DNA of 64,000 nucleotides from Liolophura sinensis (GCF_032854445.1 NC_088305.1:6017606-6081605); one strand, 5' to 3'. Positions 9,401-20,157 are shown, numbered from the stretch's first letter. Notes: generated from the letters alone by a model not told the origin. Numbers and translations: made by a program.

Positions 9401-11690
9401 ATGTTGAACATGACACAGTATTCTGTTATAATAACAGGTTCCGTTATTTCAAAAGTGTATTAAAAGTTAAGCCTGGCTTGCTCTGATACAAAACTTATGG
9501 ACTTTAGGCTGGACTAAAGTTAATACCGGTCGACAGAATCGATTCTGATTGGCTGAACAGGCCCGGATAGCACAGTTAGTAGAGCGTCCGCTTTGGGAAC
9601 GGTAGATCCAGGATTAATCCTGGGTCGAGTCACACCTAAGACTTTAAAAGAGGAAGTTGTAACTTCCTCGGTTGGCGTTCAGCGTGAAGGGGATAGAGCA
9701 ACGACTGGTTGACCCGTATCAGTATAATGGCTCGTGCGGGGCGGAGTACTTTCTTGCCTTCGGTAAGTCGTCTCAGTGAAGCATCACTAGATAAAAGAGC
9801 GGTGGAAATCCATCCTGCAACAAGGAGGTACATTACACTCACCCCAAAGGATTCCTTTGTCGTCCCATGACTGAAAAAATTGCTAAGCATAACGTTAAAC
9901 CCCAAGCACTCACTCACTCTGATTGGCTCATGTGAGAGACAGGCAAGCCCAGTCTGTGCATAGTCTAAGCTGGATTTTAGATGTACGGCAGATTTACTCC
10001 AGCGTGACAAACGCTGCTGGGTTTAACCCAGGAAACCCTACCCCCACTTTCAGCCATACAGCGTTGAATCTGTAGTTGTTTTTAATTGGTTAAAACTTTT
10101 GAACAAGTGGACCCAGAATAATTTTTATCACCACTCAGACGACCGACTTTCTGTTAAATTTAATAGATATTTTGTTAGTGTACTATGGGCTTGGTCAGGT
10201 TTATTTGTGAAGGAAATCGTAATGACGGAAATAAATTGGGTATCTGTGAAGGGAATCGTAATGACGGAAATAAATTGGGTATCTGTGAAGGGAATCGTAA
10301 TGACGGAAATAACTTGGGTATCTGTGAAGGGAATCGTAATGACAGAAATAACTTGGGTATCTGTGAAGGGAATCGTAATGACGGAAATAACTTGGGTATC
10401 TGTGAAGGGAATCGTAATGACGGAAATAACTTGGGTATCTGTGAAGGAAATCGTAATGACAGAGATAACTTGGGTGTTTTAAAATACGGCACACAATTTA
10501 TGTATGAATGAATTTATGAATGATTAGGGTTTAACGTCACATTGCAGTCTCTTTATAGGGAAATAATTTTTCTATTTTACATAGCGAATTACAAGCCGGA
10601 CAACAATTAAGCTTAGTAACTATATACATGCTTATACCCACAGCAGGCCAACGTGACTGGTAACTACACACATGCTTCTATCCACAGCAGGCCAACGTGA
10701 CTGGTAACTACACACATGCTTATACCCACAGCAGGCCAACGTGACTGGTAACTACACACATGTTTATACCCCCAGCAGGCCAACGTGACTGGTAACTACA
10801 CACATGCTTATACCCACAGCAGGCCAACGTGACTGGTAACTACACACATGCTTATACCCACAGCAGGCCAACGTGACTGGTAACTACACACATGCCTATA
10901 CTCACAGCAGGCCAACGTGACTGGTAACTACACACATACCTATACTCACAGCAGGCCAACGTGACTGGTAACTACATACATGCTTATACTCACAGCAGGC
11001 TAACGTGACTGGTAACTACACACATGCTTATACCCACAGCAGGCCAACGTGACTGGTAACTACACACATACCTGTACCCCCAGCAGGCCAACGTGACTGG
11101 TAACTACACACATGCTTATACCCACAGCAGGCAAATGTGGCTGGTAACTACACACATGCTTATACCCCGAGCAGGCCAACGTGACTGGTAACTACACACA
11201 TGCTTATACCCACAACAGGCCAACGTGACTGGTAACTACATAAATTGTTTATACCCACAGCAAGCTAGCTGTTTAGCGGAGTATCTAAACTTAAAGGGAT
11301 AAAAAATCATTTCTGATTGGTTGGTGTGAGAGATTGACAATTCCAGGCTGGGGATAGGCTAACCTGATTTTGGGAATCCGAAAATGGGAAAGGTCGACCC
11401 AGAGCACTAGGGTTTCCTCCACGCATAAAAAGATCGCTAATGTATAACTGAAAAAACTCTGGTACTACCTAAAACCAGTGGAACAAATAAACAAATATTT
11501 TGGATCGGAATGATGACAAGTGTTAGAAACTAGTGCGTAAAGTAAATGTACAAATCCAGTAGATCTACAAAAAAAGGTAATACCTAAATTGACAAGGGAT
11601 CTCACGGCTTACCTGAGTACCAATGGTGGATATACACATGGTAATACTGAGTAGGCAGACGGATAGGGCATAGTACACGCCATCCTCCAT
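2526..11690 (-). CDS. TMIE: TMIE orthologue, transmembrane inner ear protein (4 exons)
   Basis: TMIE is a small membrane protein that, in vertebrate hair cells and in nematodes, belongs to the TMC mechanotransduction channel complex. Four exons join in phase: 11613-11690, 6418-6556, 4082-4237 and 2526-3247, giving 364 residues. Residues 1-26 look like a signal peptide. Residues 42-51 contain PPPPLTIES, which aligns with the vertebrate PPPLTKE stretch. The membrane helix starts at WHIVG (residue 59), where vertebrates have WHVVG, and ends in VDVRIPRSKEAIEEGYQRR (vertebrate FNCRVPRTRKEIEARYLQR). Spacing from the WH pair to the R-I/V-PR motif is identical to the human protein. The cytoplasmic tail is about 240 residues longer than expected (human protein about 156 in total) and includes a His/Gln-rich run at residues 215-238. 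Exon phases (0, 1, 1) all agree. Homology is from recalled family sequence; expression is not shown. Confidence 0.93.
4082..4237 (-). CDS. TMIE: TMIE exon 3, end of helix and juxtamembrane motif
   Basis: The acceptor is CTACCTCAG|TG and the phase-1 join rebuilds a Val inside the helix (VIIVCCCVDVRIPR). The following KEAIEEGYQRRILNKKYTKE matches the conserved amphipathic juxtamembrane segment of TMIE. The donor is CCGC|GTAAGT. Confidence 0.93.
4388..4545 (+). repeat. SINE family A, 3' two-thirds
   Basis: This is the window's commonest repeat. The full unit of roughly 230-260 bp has a tRNA-like head (GTTGGTTAGCGCGCTAGC), a body containing CCAGCAACCTGCGGATG and CACCATAATGCTGGCCGCC, and a 3' end GTACGGCGTAAAACACCAAT then TAAA repeats. 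This copy lacks the head. It lies in TMIE intron 2. Confidence 0.85.
4560..4930 (-). mobile_element. 3' end of a retrotransposon (same family as 33090-33960)
   Basis: The stretch is clearly related to 33150-33615: shared blocks include CTAGACGCTTTGTCCATAT versus CTAAACGCTTTGTCCATAT, and AACTTAAGAAACTT. At 33 kb this block continues into reverse-transcriptase-like coding sequence, so this is a 5'-truncated copy. It lies in TMIE intron 2. Confidence 0.6.
5113..5195. repeat. 28 bp tandem repeat, 3 copies
   Basis: The unit contains TAAATGTCAGTTTTGGGGCT; three copies with small changes lie in TMIE intron 2. Confidence 0.8.
5268..5410 (-). repeat. SINE family A, partial
   Basis: It is in reverse orientation: TTTA tail, then GTGTTTTACGCCGTACTCAA, ending in the CCGCAGGTTGCTG block. 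Confidence 0.85.
5722..6022 (-). repeat. SINE family B, near full length
   Basis: The second repeat family has a tRNA-like head (GTAGAGCGTCCGCTTCGG...GTCGAGTCACACCTAAG), a body with GACCCGTATCAGTATAATGG and a 3' end ATATGACTGAAAAATTGTTA followed by CACT repeats. Here it is on the minus strand. Confidence 0.8.
6337..6403. repeat. (AT)n microsatellite
   Basis: About 33 uninterrupted TA dinucleotides start just past TMIE exon 2 in its downstream intron. Confidence 0.97.
6418..6556 (-). CDS. TMIE: TMIE exon 2, proline-rich linker and first half of membrane helix
   Basis: The acceptor is TTATATTAG|GAT, phase 0. It encodes 46 residues and ends ...GVLII in phase 1 at ATAG|GTACAC, a somewhat weak donor. 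It carries the diagnostic RIWHIVGI motif. A long AT dinucleotide repeat begins only 15 bases downstream of the exon. Confidence 0.9.
6626..6728 (-). repeat. SINE family A, 3' fragment
   Basis: A TTTA tail is followed by GTGTTTTACGCCGTACTCAA and the CAGCCAGTACTATGGTGGGA body. Confidence 0.8.
6812..6925. repeat. TATG/TGTG microsatellite
   Basis: This is a degenerate tetranucleotide tract (TATG, TTTG, TGTG). Open frames on both strands across it are low-complexity artefacts. Confidence 0.9.
7345..8085. repeat. Dispersed repeat family G, copy 1 (~740 bp)
   Basis: It matches 52035-52865 in order and spacing: shared blocks include ACTCTACAAATCTGGTAAA, AGGCTTGTAGAAATCT-like and AAACTAAAACCAATAAA. 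I see no long open frame and no clear terminal repeats. Its type is unknown. Confidence 0.65.
8102..8237 (+). repeat. SINE family A, 3' half
   Basis: It starts at CATGCGGATGGTCGTGGG and ends with four TAAA units. It abuts the end of repeat family G copy 1. Confidence 0.85.
8490..8541 (+). repeat. SINE family A, internal fragment
   Basis: Only the block from TATGCGGATGGCCGTGAG to the CTCCCACCA motif remains. Confidence 0.6.
8738..8823. repeat. 13 bp tandem repeat
   Basis: About six copies of CATGCGTTTTAAT, with G/A and C/T variants. Confidence 0.8.
9325..9445. repeat. Dispersed repeat family D with TAACAG palindromes
   Basis: The block GATGCTAGAATGTATTC next to GTCTGTTGTC occurs here and, inverted, at 13365-13430; a diverged copy lies at 19490-19555. 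Each is next to CTGTTATAATAACAG-like palindromes. Confidence 0.55.
9520..10095. mobile_element. MITE family C, split by a SINE insertion
   Basis: The left end contains CAGAATCGATTCTGATTGGC. The right part (9918 onward) carries GTGAGAGACAGGCAAGCCCA, CACTTTCAGCC and an end related to the inverted left end. Between them sits SINE B at 9555-9917. Better-preserved copies at 44933 and 50603 define the terminal inverted repeats. Confidence 0.6.
9555..9917 (+). repeat. SINE family B, full length, with target duplication
   Basis: The tRNA-like head (GATAGCACAGTTAGTAGAGC) is followed by the body and a CACTCACTCAC tail. TCTGATTGGCT occurs on both sides (9544-9554 and 9918-9928), so it is a target-site duplication inside a family C element. 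Confidence 0.85.
10212..10478. repeat. 39 bp minisatellite, 7 copies
   Basis: The unit contains AATCGTAATGACGGAAATAA. Because 39 is a multiple of three and the unit lacks stops, four frames stay open and yield 13-residue protein-like repeats. I treat these as artefacts. It lies in TMIE intron 1. Confidence 0.95.
10610..11265. repeat. 44 bp minisatellite, about 15 copies
   Basis: The unit contains CACAGCAGGCCAACGTGACT and GGTAACTACACACATGCTTA, with a few point variants. It lies in TMIE intron 1, about 350 bases from exon 1. Confidence 0.95.
11294..11400. mobile_element. MITE family C, diverged fragment
   Basis: AAAGGGATAAAAAATCATTT then TCTGATTGGTTGGTGTGAGA matches the left end and first internal block of the copy at 44933. 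Confidence 0.5.
11613..11690 (-). CDS. TMIE: TMIE exon 1, start codon and signal peptide
   Basis: It encodes 26 residues beginning MEDGVYYALSVCLLSITM, a short acidic start then a hydrophobic core typical of a secretory signal. It ends CTCAG|GTAAGC in phase 0. I chose this start because it is the only ATG in the open frame and it gives a signal peptide where vertebrate TMIE has one. Confidence 0.85.
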
Positions 11691-12061
11691 TCTGCGTCAC
11701 ACTGTCAACACATTAAACCCTGTACACTGCTCAGTGTACCGGAGACTGAACGGTACTGCAGCGGGAGGTCTCTCCGAACATGGTGCAGTTCTCCCGGCCA
11801 GGCGCTGAGGTTGTGACTGTACCTAGTGGCCGTGGTTAATCTGTCACGGTGTGGATCGAAATCATATGCGTCATCCGATCAAGAGCACCCTGCAAAGTGA
11901 TGGCTATTCACTGCTAATAGAGCCAAAGTGAAAAGGAACGTATAAAACAAATATTTCTTGTGTGCTGGAAGTAACTGGAATTTTAATAGTTGGAGATTTT
12001 GTTATTTTTAATAATTTGAGGGGCTTATGTCAATTCAACAGTAATAAAAAGAACGATTTGG

Positions 12062-12315
12062 TGCCTCCGTGGCCGAGCGGCCAGCGTGCTAGCGCAGCAT
12101 AACGACCCAGGAGCCAATGCGATCGCTGGAAGTCCAGCTAATGCTGGCTTCCTCTCTGGTAGTATGTGGCAAGGTCTTCCAGCAACTTGAAGGTCGTGAG
12201 TTCCATCCGGGTTATGCTCAGTTTCTTCCACCATAATGCTGGCCGCCGTCGTATAAGTGAAATCTTTTTCGTACGGCGTTGAGCACCAATTAAATAAATT
12301 AATAACTAAATAAGA
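12062..12315 (+). repeat. SINE family A, full length
   Basis: The head is GTGGCCGAGCGGCCAGCGTG, the body contains CACCATAATGCTGGCCGCC, and the tail is AATAAATT/ACTAAATAA. It is somewhat diverged. It lies about 370 bases upstream of the TMIE start codon. Confidence 0.85.
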
Positions 12316-14377
12316 TCAATTTAACAATTATACGTGACCTGGAATGATCGCATACATAGTGGCCTATACATTTAGGTACATTCAGCTTAAGATAAGACAG
12401 ACTATAAACATAATATCCACGATGTTATAGTATTTTTCCCAATCCACAATGTTATATTATGTTTTGTGCGTTTTACAACAGAAAGCATGAGCTAGTCGAT
12501 GCATAAATATCATCACTAATATGCCTTATTGTATATATCAAAGCATTCGTACGCATATACAATATATCCAGGTATTGATTTTAAGAATAGAACACACATA
12601 TTAGCAATGAATATACATCTGATAACGGAAATACATGTATATATGCAAAGTGGATTAGAAAATCTTACACCATGAGAATGAACATTGACTAATTTATTTT
12701 TAATGTATTCTATTTTTATTTCAACATTTCGTCTTACCCACAGCCTAAACTGCAAAAAATTTTACAACCATACAGGTATCAGTATTTGGGCATCAAACTT
12801 GAAGTTCATTCTCCATCATCTGTTCTATGCGTTACCGCATCCCAAAGACGCTCAGTTTACAGTTCGTATGCCAGATACACGTGGTTTGTGTGTGAGTAGC
12901 TCTGTATAGTATGCTACATGTAGACAATGTTATTTGTGTCAAGAAACCCACTTATAGCGTCAATACATCGTGTCTTAATTTGCCCACTAAGCATAGATAA
13001 CATCTTTAGAGTGATTTTCTGTATGCTGTTATAAACACAATTTAGTGTCCTATGCGCATGACTATCGCTTCAAGCTCAGGCACGTGTATTAATAAGACAG
13101 AAACCTATAATGTCGGTCTGTTTTGATATAATTTCGTTATAATTATGCTTAGTTGAATAACAATGTTCAGGACACGCAAAAATTAATCTGTCAATTATAA
13201 CAGAAAACCTATTGTTTGAGTGAATGCAAGAACGTGTTCTGTTATTATAACATAATATTCTGTCATACTCAACATAATATGCTGTTAGTTTAATAGAATC
13301 TTTGTGTTGAATTAATCAAATATGCGTGTTATATTTAACAGAGCGGTCTGTTGAAATAACAGAATACATTCTAGCATCACTCAGACAACAGACTTCCTGT
13401 TACAATAACAGATTAAATTTTTGTGTGAAGGGCCCTACATATAACATACAGATCACTTGTGTTGCGAGACGATTTCAATCATGGTTACAAGATTTCACCA
13501 AAAAACTTTGTTGTCTGTTATATTCCATCAAACAGTTCCCTTGTAACTGAATATGGACGGGCGTCCAGAACCTTTTTTCCCTAATTCGGTTATTTGGGCT
13601 AGGTGCTTTCGACATGCATCGTGTTGAATAAAATCGCCACGTTTGACATACAACTGAAATACATATTTTTGATTATTAAATGACTTAAACAAACGCGGCA
13701 CAGGATTTGGATAATGATTTAATTTACGTGAAGAACACTGGTTTCGCCGTTTAAAGTCTTCATCGTCTTCATCGAGTGCTTCCGTTTACATGAAACTGTC
13801 TTAATTTCTGACTTTCTTACTCTTTTAGAGGGTTGTGTTGAACGTTGTTCTAGAAATTGGTCTGGCGATTATTGACCAGGAACATCCAATATGCTTGACG
13901 CTTCCTCGTTTCGACCCCTAGATTTATTAAATTGGTCTAATATTTAGATTTAGATAGGCAGGTGTTCGTCGTTTCGCTTGAATGATTATTCAGTCAGCAG
14001 TGATAGACGTGTTAGATAGACAGCGCCTGAACAAATAGGCTACATAGGAATATATGCAATGAATGCAATGCAAATGAACGAATGCAAATACTCAAATCAT
14101 GACCGCCGAAAGTGACGCAGGTTTACTTCTTAGGACAAGATTTCTTGTTGATGAAACATTGTCATGTCTTAGGTCGATTTCGTCTGTTTAATTGTCTTCC
14201 AAGCCTCATTGTGCTTTCTTGTCGTGCAACCGTTTGCACAGTTTAGCGTTTGCAAGATCTATGCGTCGAAACAGACATTCGTATACTAGCCGTCATCCAA
14301 TAAAGCATAATCGCAAGGCCAATTCACAAAATGGCGAATAACACAAACCCTCAAAGAACTAAAATTGTGTGTAATGT
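12316..14377. other. Intergenic DNA, no gene recognised
   Basis: AT-rich sequence. 13190-13430 holds repeat family D with several TAACAG/CTGTTA palindromes, and 14265-14375 holds a fragment of the 3' end of the retrotransposon at 33 kb (shared GCGTCGAAACAGACA). I see no exon I can support. Confidence 0.5.
13190..13435. repeat. Dispersed repeat family D, copy 2
   Basis: GAATACATTCTAGCATCACT followed by CAGACAACAGACTTCCTG is the reverse complement of the block at 9340-9380. The region has many CTGTTATA / TATAACAG half-palindromes. Confidence 0.55.
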
Positions 14378-16055
14378 ACATGTCAGGTGTAGGTGTGTAC
14401 TGTAAGTGTGTGTGACGTACATGTCAAGTGTAGGTGTGTACTGTAAGTGTGTGTGATGTACATGTCAGGTGCAGATGTGTACTGTAAGGGTGTGTGATGT
14501 ACATGTCAGGTGTTGGTGTGTACTGTAAGTGTGCATAGGGTACATGTCAGGTGTAGGTGTGTACTGTAAGTGTGTGTGATGTACATGCCAGGTGTAGGTG
14601 TATACTGTAAGTGTGTGTGACGTATACGTCAGGTGTAGGTGTGTACTGTAAGTGTGTGACGTACATGTCAGGTGTAGGTGTGTACTGTAAGTGTGTAATG
14701 TACATGCCAGGTGTAGGTGTGTACTGAAAGTGTGTGTGATATACATGTAAGGTGTAGCTTTGTACTGTTAGTATGTGTATTACATACAAATCAGGTGTAG
14801 GTGTGTACCGTAAGAGTGTAGTGTACATGTCAGGTTTAGGTGTGTACTGTAAGTGTGTAGTGTACACGTCAGGTGTAGGTGTGTGCTGTAAGTGTGTAGT
14901 GTACATGTCATGTGCAGGTATGTACTGTAAGTGTATCGTGTACATGTCAGGTGTAGGTATGTACTGTGTGTGTGGTGTCCATGTGTAGGTGTGTACTATC
15001 AGTGTGTGGGGGGAGGGGGTGCGTGTCAAGTGTAGGTGTGCACTGTAAGCTAGTGTGTGTCAAGTGTAGCTGTGTACAGTAAGTGTGTATGAGGGACGAG
15101 TGTCAGGTGTAGGTGTGTACTGTAAGTGTGTGTGATGTATATGTCAGGAGTAGGTGTGTACTGTAAGTGTGACGCACATGTCAGGTGTAGGTGTATACTG
15201 TAAGTGTACATGTCAGGTGTAGGTGTGTACTGTATGTGTGTAGTGTACATGTCAGGAGTAGGTGTGTACTGTAAGTGTGTGCGACGTACATGTCAAGTGT
15301 AGGTGTGTACTGTAAGTGTGTAGTGTACATGTCAGGAGTACGTGCGTACTGTAAGTGTGTGTGACGTACATGTCAGGTGTAGGTGTGTACTGTAAGTGTA
15401 CATATCAGGTGTAGGTGTGTACTGTAAGCGTGTAGTGTACATGTCAGGTGTAGGCGTGTACTGTAAGTGTGTAGTGTACATGTCAGGTGTAGGTGTGTAC
15501 TGTAAGTGTGTGTGATGTACATGCCAGGTGTAGGTGTGTACTGTAAGTGTGTGTGATGTACATGTCGGGTGTAGGTGTATACTGTAAGTGTGTGTGATGT
15601 ACATGTCAGGTGTAGGTGTGTACGTAAATGTGTTTGACGTACATGTCGGGTGTAGATGTGTACTGTAGGTGTTCATAGTGTACATGTCAGGTGTAGGTGT
15701 CCACTGTAAGTGTGTGTGACGCGGGTGTCAGGTGTAGGTGTATACTGTATGTGTACATGCCAGGTGTAGGTATGTACTGTGCGTGTGTAGTGTACATGTC
15801 AGGTGTAGGTGTGTACTGTAAGTGTGGGTGACGCACATATCAGGTGTAGGTGTTTGTGATGTACATGTCAGGTGCATGTGTGTACTGTATGTGTACATGT
15901 CAGGTGTAGGTGTGTACTGTAAGTGTGTATGGTTTACATGTCATCTGTAGGTGTGTACTGTAGGTGTGTGTGAGGTGGTGCGTGTCAGGTGTAGGTGTGT
16001 ACTGTAGGTTTGTGGGGAGGGGGTGCGTGTCAGGTGTACGTGTGTGTCCTGTACG
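14378..16055. repeat. ~40 bp minisatellite field, about 1.7 kb
   Basis: Roughly 40 degenerate units of 28-46 bp contain GTGTACTGTAAGTGTGTG and ATGTACATGTCAGGTGTAG. Unit length varies because segments of the unit are missing in some copies. Long His/Thr-rich open frames on the minus strand are produced by the repeat and are not genes. Confidence 0.95.
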
Positions 16056-16973
16056 TTTCCATGATATCTATGTAAAATAAGCTGATATACTGTACAAGCC
16101 TTATCCCTTTTCAAGCATGCAAATGAATACATTTATATTATAGACTGACAGAGAACGTAATTGCTTTAAATCTAAGGCCGTCCGGAGAGTGTTGCGGTTC
16201 TCAATGAATTCCCAGCTTGGACCTGAATTCTATTTCCGAGCTTCCATGTATGTTTACCTCTATCTACACAATCTGTGTTTCTACCTGGCCACAAGCAGCA
16301 CTTTGCTCAGGTGACTGCTCATTCTGTCTGTATGCCTATCCCTCCGTTTATGAGTCAATGACAACGATCCCGTTTACAGCAAGCAAACCGTCACTTCTCA
16401 GTTGGATTTAGCGATTTTGACACTAATAATGAAGACTTTTGTACAGTAGAGACTATATCATATAATGTTGCCATACTCACTTGTGACTGCATTAGTTTCA
16501 TTCCTCATTATAATCGCCCCTTGACTTTATCAGGGTAAATCCTGCAGACCCTTCTGATACAGGTTGCCTTATTGCCCTGCACAGATCGCCGAACCTAGTT
16601 CAATATCTTATCGATTTGTGCAAATGAGGTCCGCTACGTGCCCTGATGCAAACTGGAGAAAAACGTGTATAGTGGGTCCACTAATTACAGGTGAAGTAAA
16701 TCGTGGAGGGTCTTGATGGTACGCAGACTTTTTATCCCACATGGTATGAATTTCATTAACACATTTTATTTTTATAATTTTTCCTAGATTGTTAAATATA
16801 GTTTAAGCTTAACTGAGTTTGTTATACAGTAGGTTGTGGCGTCATGCAAAAAAGTACACCAACCTATGCCAGACAGCTGATTAGAAACAAAACCAGCCAT
16901 TTTTGTCTAACTGGTTATCATGTACAAGATGAAGTGTGGCAGAAAATGAATCTCGCATAAAGAGATGCGTGGA
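16056..16973. other. Intergenic DNA, nothing recognised
   Basis: A 64-codon plus-strand open stretch at 16217-16411 has no family motif or splice context. I see no other feature. Confidence 0.4.
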
Positions 16974-17372
16974 GGGGGCCGTGGCGAAGTTGTTAAATGA
17001 GCTGTGACTTGGGTTCAAATCCAATCTACGACCGTGTGCCGAGTCTAACGTTCGTGTGAGATCACTTGTCTTCCACTAATAGTTTGTGTATTTACGTCAC
17101 GCATGAGGAAAGATCTGCAATAAGTTGCCAAAGGTCGGTGGTGTAACCCAGGCCCTCCGGTTTCCTCGCACCATATGACTTATAAGTGAACAATCCGTGA
17201 GAGTAGAGTCATTTAAGATTCAAATGAATCAATAAATAGAGCTGAGTTCTTTTTCCGTCGTGGGAAAGTGAGTAACTTCCGGCAAAGTCCGGTAATTTAC
17301 CACTACCACTCAGGTCTCCTAAATGAAAATTCTTTTGGGTGGCGTCAAACAACAATAAAATAAATAAATACA
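16974..17372 (+). repeat. tRNA-derived SINE, third type
   Basis: A tRNA-like head (GGCCGTGGCGAAGTTG...GGGTTCAAATCC) is followed by AGTTGCCAAAGGTCGGTGG and CCCTCCGGTTTCCTCGCACC. A second segment ends GGCGTCAAACAACAATAAAA then TAAA units. Fragments related to the central block appear in reverse near 38940-39010. Confidence 0.6.
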
Positions 17373-17561
17373 GCTGGTCTGTGCTTTGGTCGCCTGTTGT
17401 AAATGTGTTCACCACAGCATCGGAACGCAAGCGTCGGTGCGCTTGAAGTGGGATGTGTGTTTTATTTAATTTTGTTCACTTTATTCACTAGAGAACATAG
17501 CAAACCGTAGACTGCCTTCTATCCATGACTTTGTCAATAAAAGTATTAATTTCAGACAATG

Positions 17562-17774
17562 CACCGAGTGGCCTCTCACCAATACGGTCGCTGTGAGTTC
17601 ACTTCCAACTCATGTCGGTTTCCTTTCCGGTCAATCGTACATGGTCAGGTCAGCAGCAGCCTACGGATAGTCATGTGTTTCCCCGGGCGCTCCAACATAC
17701 CGCTGGCTGCCGTCTTAAAAAGTGAAATATTCTTGAGTATGGAATAAAAGAACAATGAAATGAATAAACAAATA
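17562..17774 (+). repeat. SINE family A, diverged
   Basis: It retains GGCCTCTCACCAATACGGTC, AAGTGAAATATTCTTGAGTA and an AATGAATAAACAAATA tail. Confidence 0.75.
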
Positions 17775-19964
17775 GGTATTCTTGTAAGGCTGTTTGCACA
17801 CATGGGGATCAATGAGAGTCTAAGTCTGTGCTATCCCCTTCAAACTCTCTTGATGACTTGGCCAGCCGGGTAACCTGCAATGGTGTAAGAGACCCATCGG
17901 ATCTTTAGACTACAAAAATGGCAAATTCGCCACAGCTGCAACATCCCAAACATAGGATTTTCTTGTCGCCTTGCACACATGTCCCTCACTAAGTAAATGG
18001 TCAATGTAAATGAATATAATGGAACATAATGTTAAAGCTCTGACCAACCGAGGCACCGCCCGACTTACCTATAAAGGTGTTACTTCTAAAAGCCTAATCT
18101 GTGCTGCGCAGCAGGAGACTGTATTTGTTGAAAGTGTTTACAGTGAAAACGTGGGTGTGGTGTCCACGGCCCAGACCTGTGCCGCACGGTGAGGACACCT
18201 GTGTCCACGGCCTCACTTAATCACTGACAGTCCCTCTGAGAAGAAGGTTCAACATGGCGTTACTATAGGGACTCAGGAACAGGTCGATTGACTTTAATCA
18301 CAGATCGATAGGAGGCAATCAACACAATCCTGTTATAACTGATCACTGTTAACACAAGAAACCCATTAACCTGGTTTTTGCCAACAGGCGCTATGGAGAA
18401 ACTGGGAGTTAGAAGTTGAAGCAATGGTGGGAATCTAGTCGTAACACCGTTACGGTCACGAGCTCAGAGCACGCGCTGTAAACCGGGGGTTGGTGATCAA
18501 TACGTCTCTGTTGTATACGGGTGCACTGTTTTGTTCTTTCCTATAGCGAATCATACTTTTCCGAGGGCTCATGAAACATTTAGTTAGTGCACAAGCACTG
18601 TGTACTGTGTTCTGCAGAGGTCCTTAGGTTTCCGTATTCCACCAATAGTTGTGGAGAGAGTAGCAAACACTGCAGCATTACTTCAGAATAACGACGTGTG
18701 CTGTACTTTGATTGGGACCTTTTTGTTTGGCCAGTCAACCTCAAATTCGTTTATTGACGATTCCTGGAATACAATGTAGCATATCCCAGATACAGATGCT
18801 TCCAATGCAAAAATTTTAATTTTTTTTAATTTTTTTTAATTTTTTACTGTTTACGAACAGTTATTATTCCTCCTCAGGGGGACTGTCAGTGACCTGATAT
18901 GCATTTCGTATCTTGTTTTGCTCTGCATTAAAGACACTATACCGGAAATTTGTGACAAAAAGCCCATCGTCGCTAATCAAATCAAAGCCAAATCATTTAT
19001 ATGGTTAAAATGATTCTAAAGTTTGAAAAAGTTGTAATGCGACTCGTTTTATAAAACTTCGGAACTTTTTTTAAACGTATTGTGATGATTTATTTGTCTA
19101 TTAAAGTCTGGTTTAATATCATACTCGTGTGACAGTCAGTTTTATGGTGTTGTTTTATGATATAGTGAATCAACAGTTCAAGTAGCTCAATTTCCGAGAA
19201 AACTGTGTTTATCACTTGGATTTTCATCGCCCAAGTCGACAACCTTTCATCTGTCATAGGCTACTGCTTACACGAAAAATATCCTGGGGAGCCTAGAGCT
19301 GGAGTAAACGTGACGTCGCCTTGCTTTCTATAATGGAGACGTGCTGAAGCTGTGTCAAGAAGAAGTTTCACTACACTTTTAGTGGGTTTAAAAAAATCTT
19401 AGAAATATTTAATGCCGGCATAAGATACTTTGAATGGTAGTCTTTCAGTGCACATGAACGTTAGTCAGGTAGTGTCTTTCACATTAACAGAAAGTGTGTT
19501 GTGTGAGTGATGCTAGAATATATTCTATTATTGCAGTAGATTATTCTGTTTAAAAAATATAAAACAAGCAGTGAGAGCGAAGGACTGCTGTACAGATTCC
19601 ATCTACACGAGTTTATACGGTGGTTTATATACAAAGTATACATAGTATTTGTACATATGTAACATAGTATACCATTTTTTCATTTTAATTCATACCATCA
19701 GAGATCTCGACGCCCAAGGTTTCCTGTTTTCTTCCACCCATAAGTTTCAGCACGGTAATGTATATAAATATTGTTGGGATAATGTTCAGCAAAGCGTATA
19801 GCCTCTATCAAATTAACAGGAAGATATACTGGAGATTTTTTGGTAAAAAAAAAACATATTAGCTGACAAAATCAAATTTTCTCTATTTATCCAGATTAAT
19901 TAAAATTATTGCTTTTCAAAAAATATCAGATTCGGACTGTACTATTTATGGTTAAAATGAGCGG
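17775..19964. other. Intergenic DNA, mostly unassigned
   Basis: It holds a TTTTAATTTTTTTT tract at 18808-18845 and a family D fragment at 19490-19555. A 60-codon open stretch at 18010-18192 shows no family resemblance. I see no exon. Confidence 0.4.
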
Positions 19965-20130
19965 GGCCTCCATGGCTCAAGTAGTTAGCGCACTGGCGCA
20001 GCGTAATGATCCAGGGGGCCCCTCCGGGCTCTGCCCGGTTTCCGCTCACTATAATCGTCGTCTAAGTGAAATATTCTTGAGTACGGCGTAAAACACCAAT
20101 CGATAAAAAAATAAATAAATAAATAAACAG
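19965..20130 (+). repeat. SINE family A, internally deleted
   Basis: The head (GCGGGGCCTCCATGGCTCAA) joins directly to CCTCCGGGCTCTGCCCGG, skipping about 110 bases of the body, then a normal 3' end with TAAA repeats. Confidence 0.85.
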
Positions 20131-20157
20131 AACGGTATCAATAAAGATTACGGCCGT

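Noticed and set aside
10099-10511. Repeat proteins of 13-residue units (IVMTEITWVSVKG type)
   Set aside because: A 39 bp minisatellite open in four frames; no independent coding evidence.
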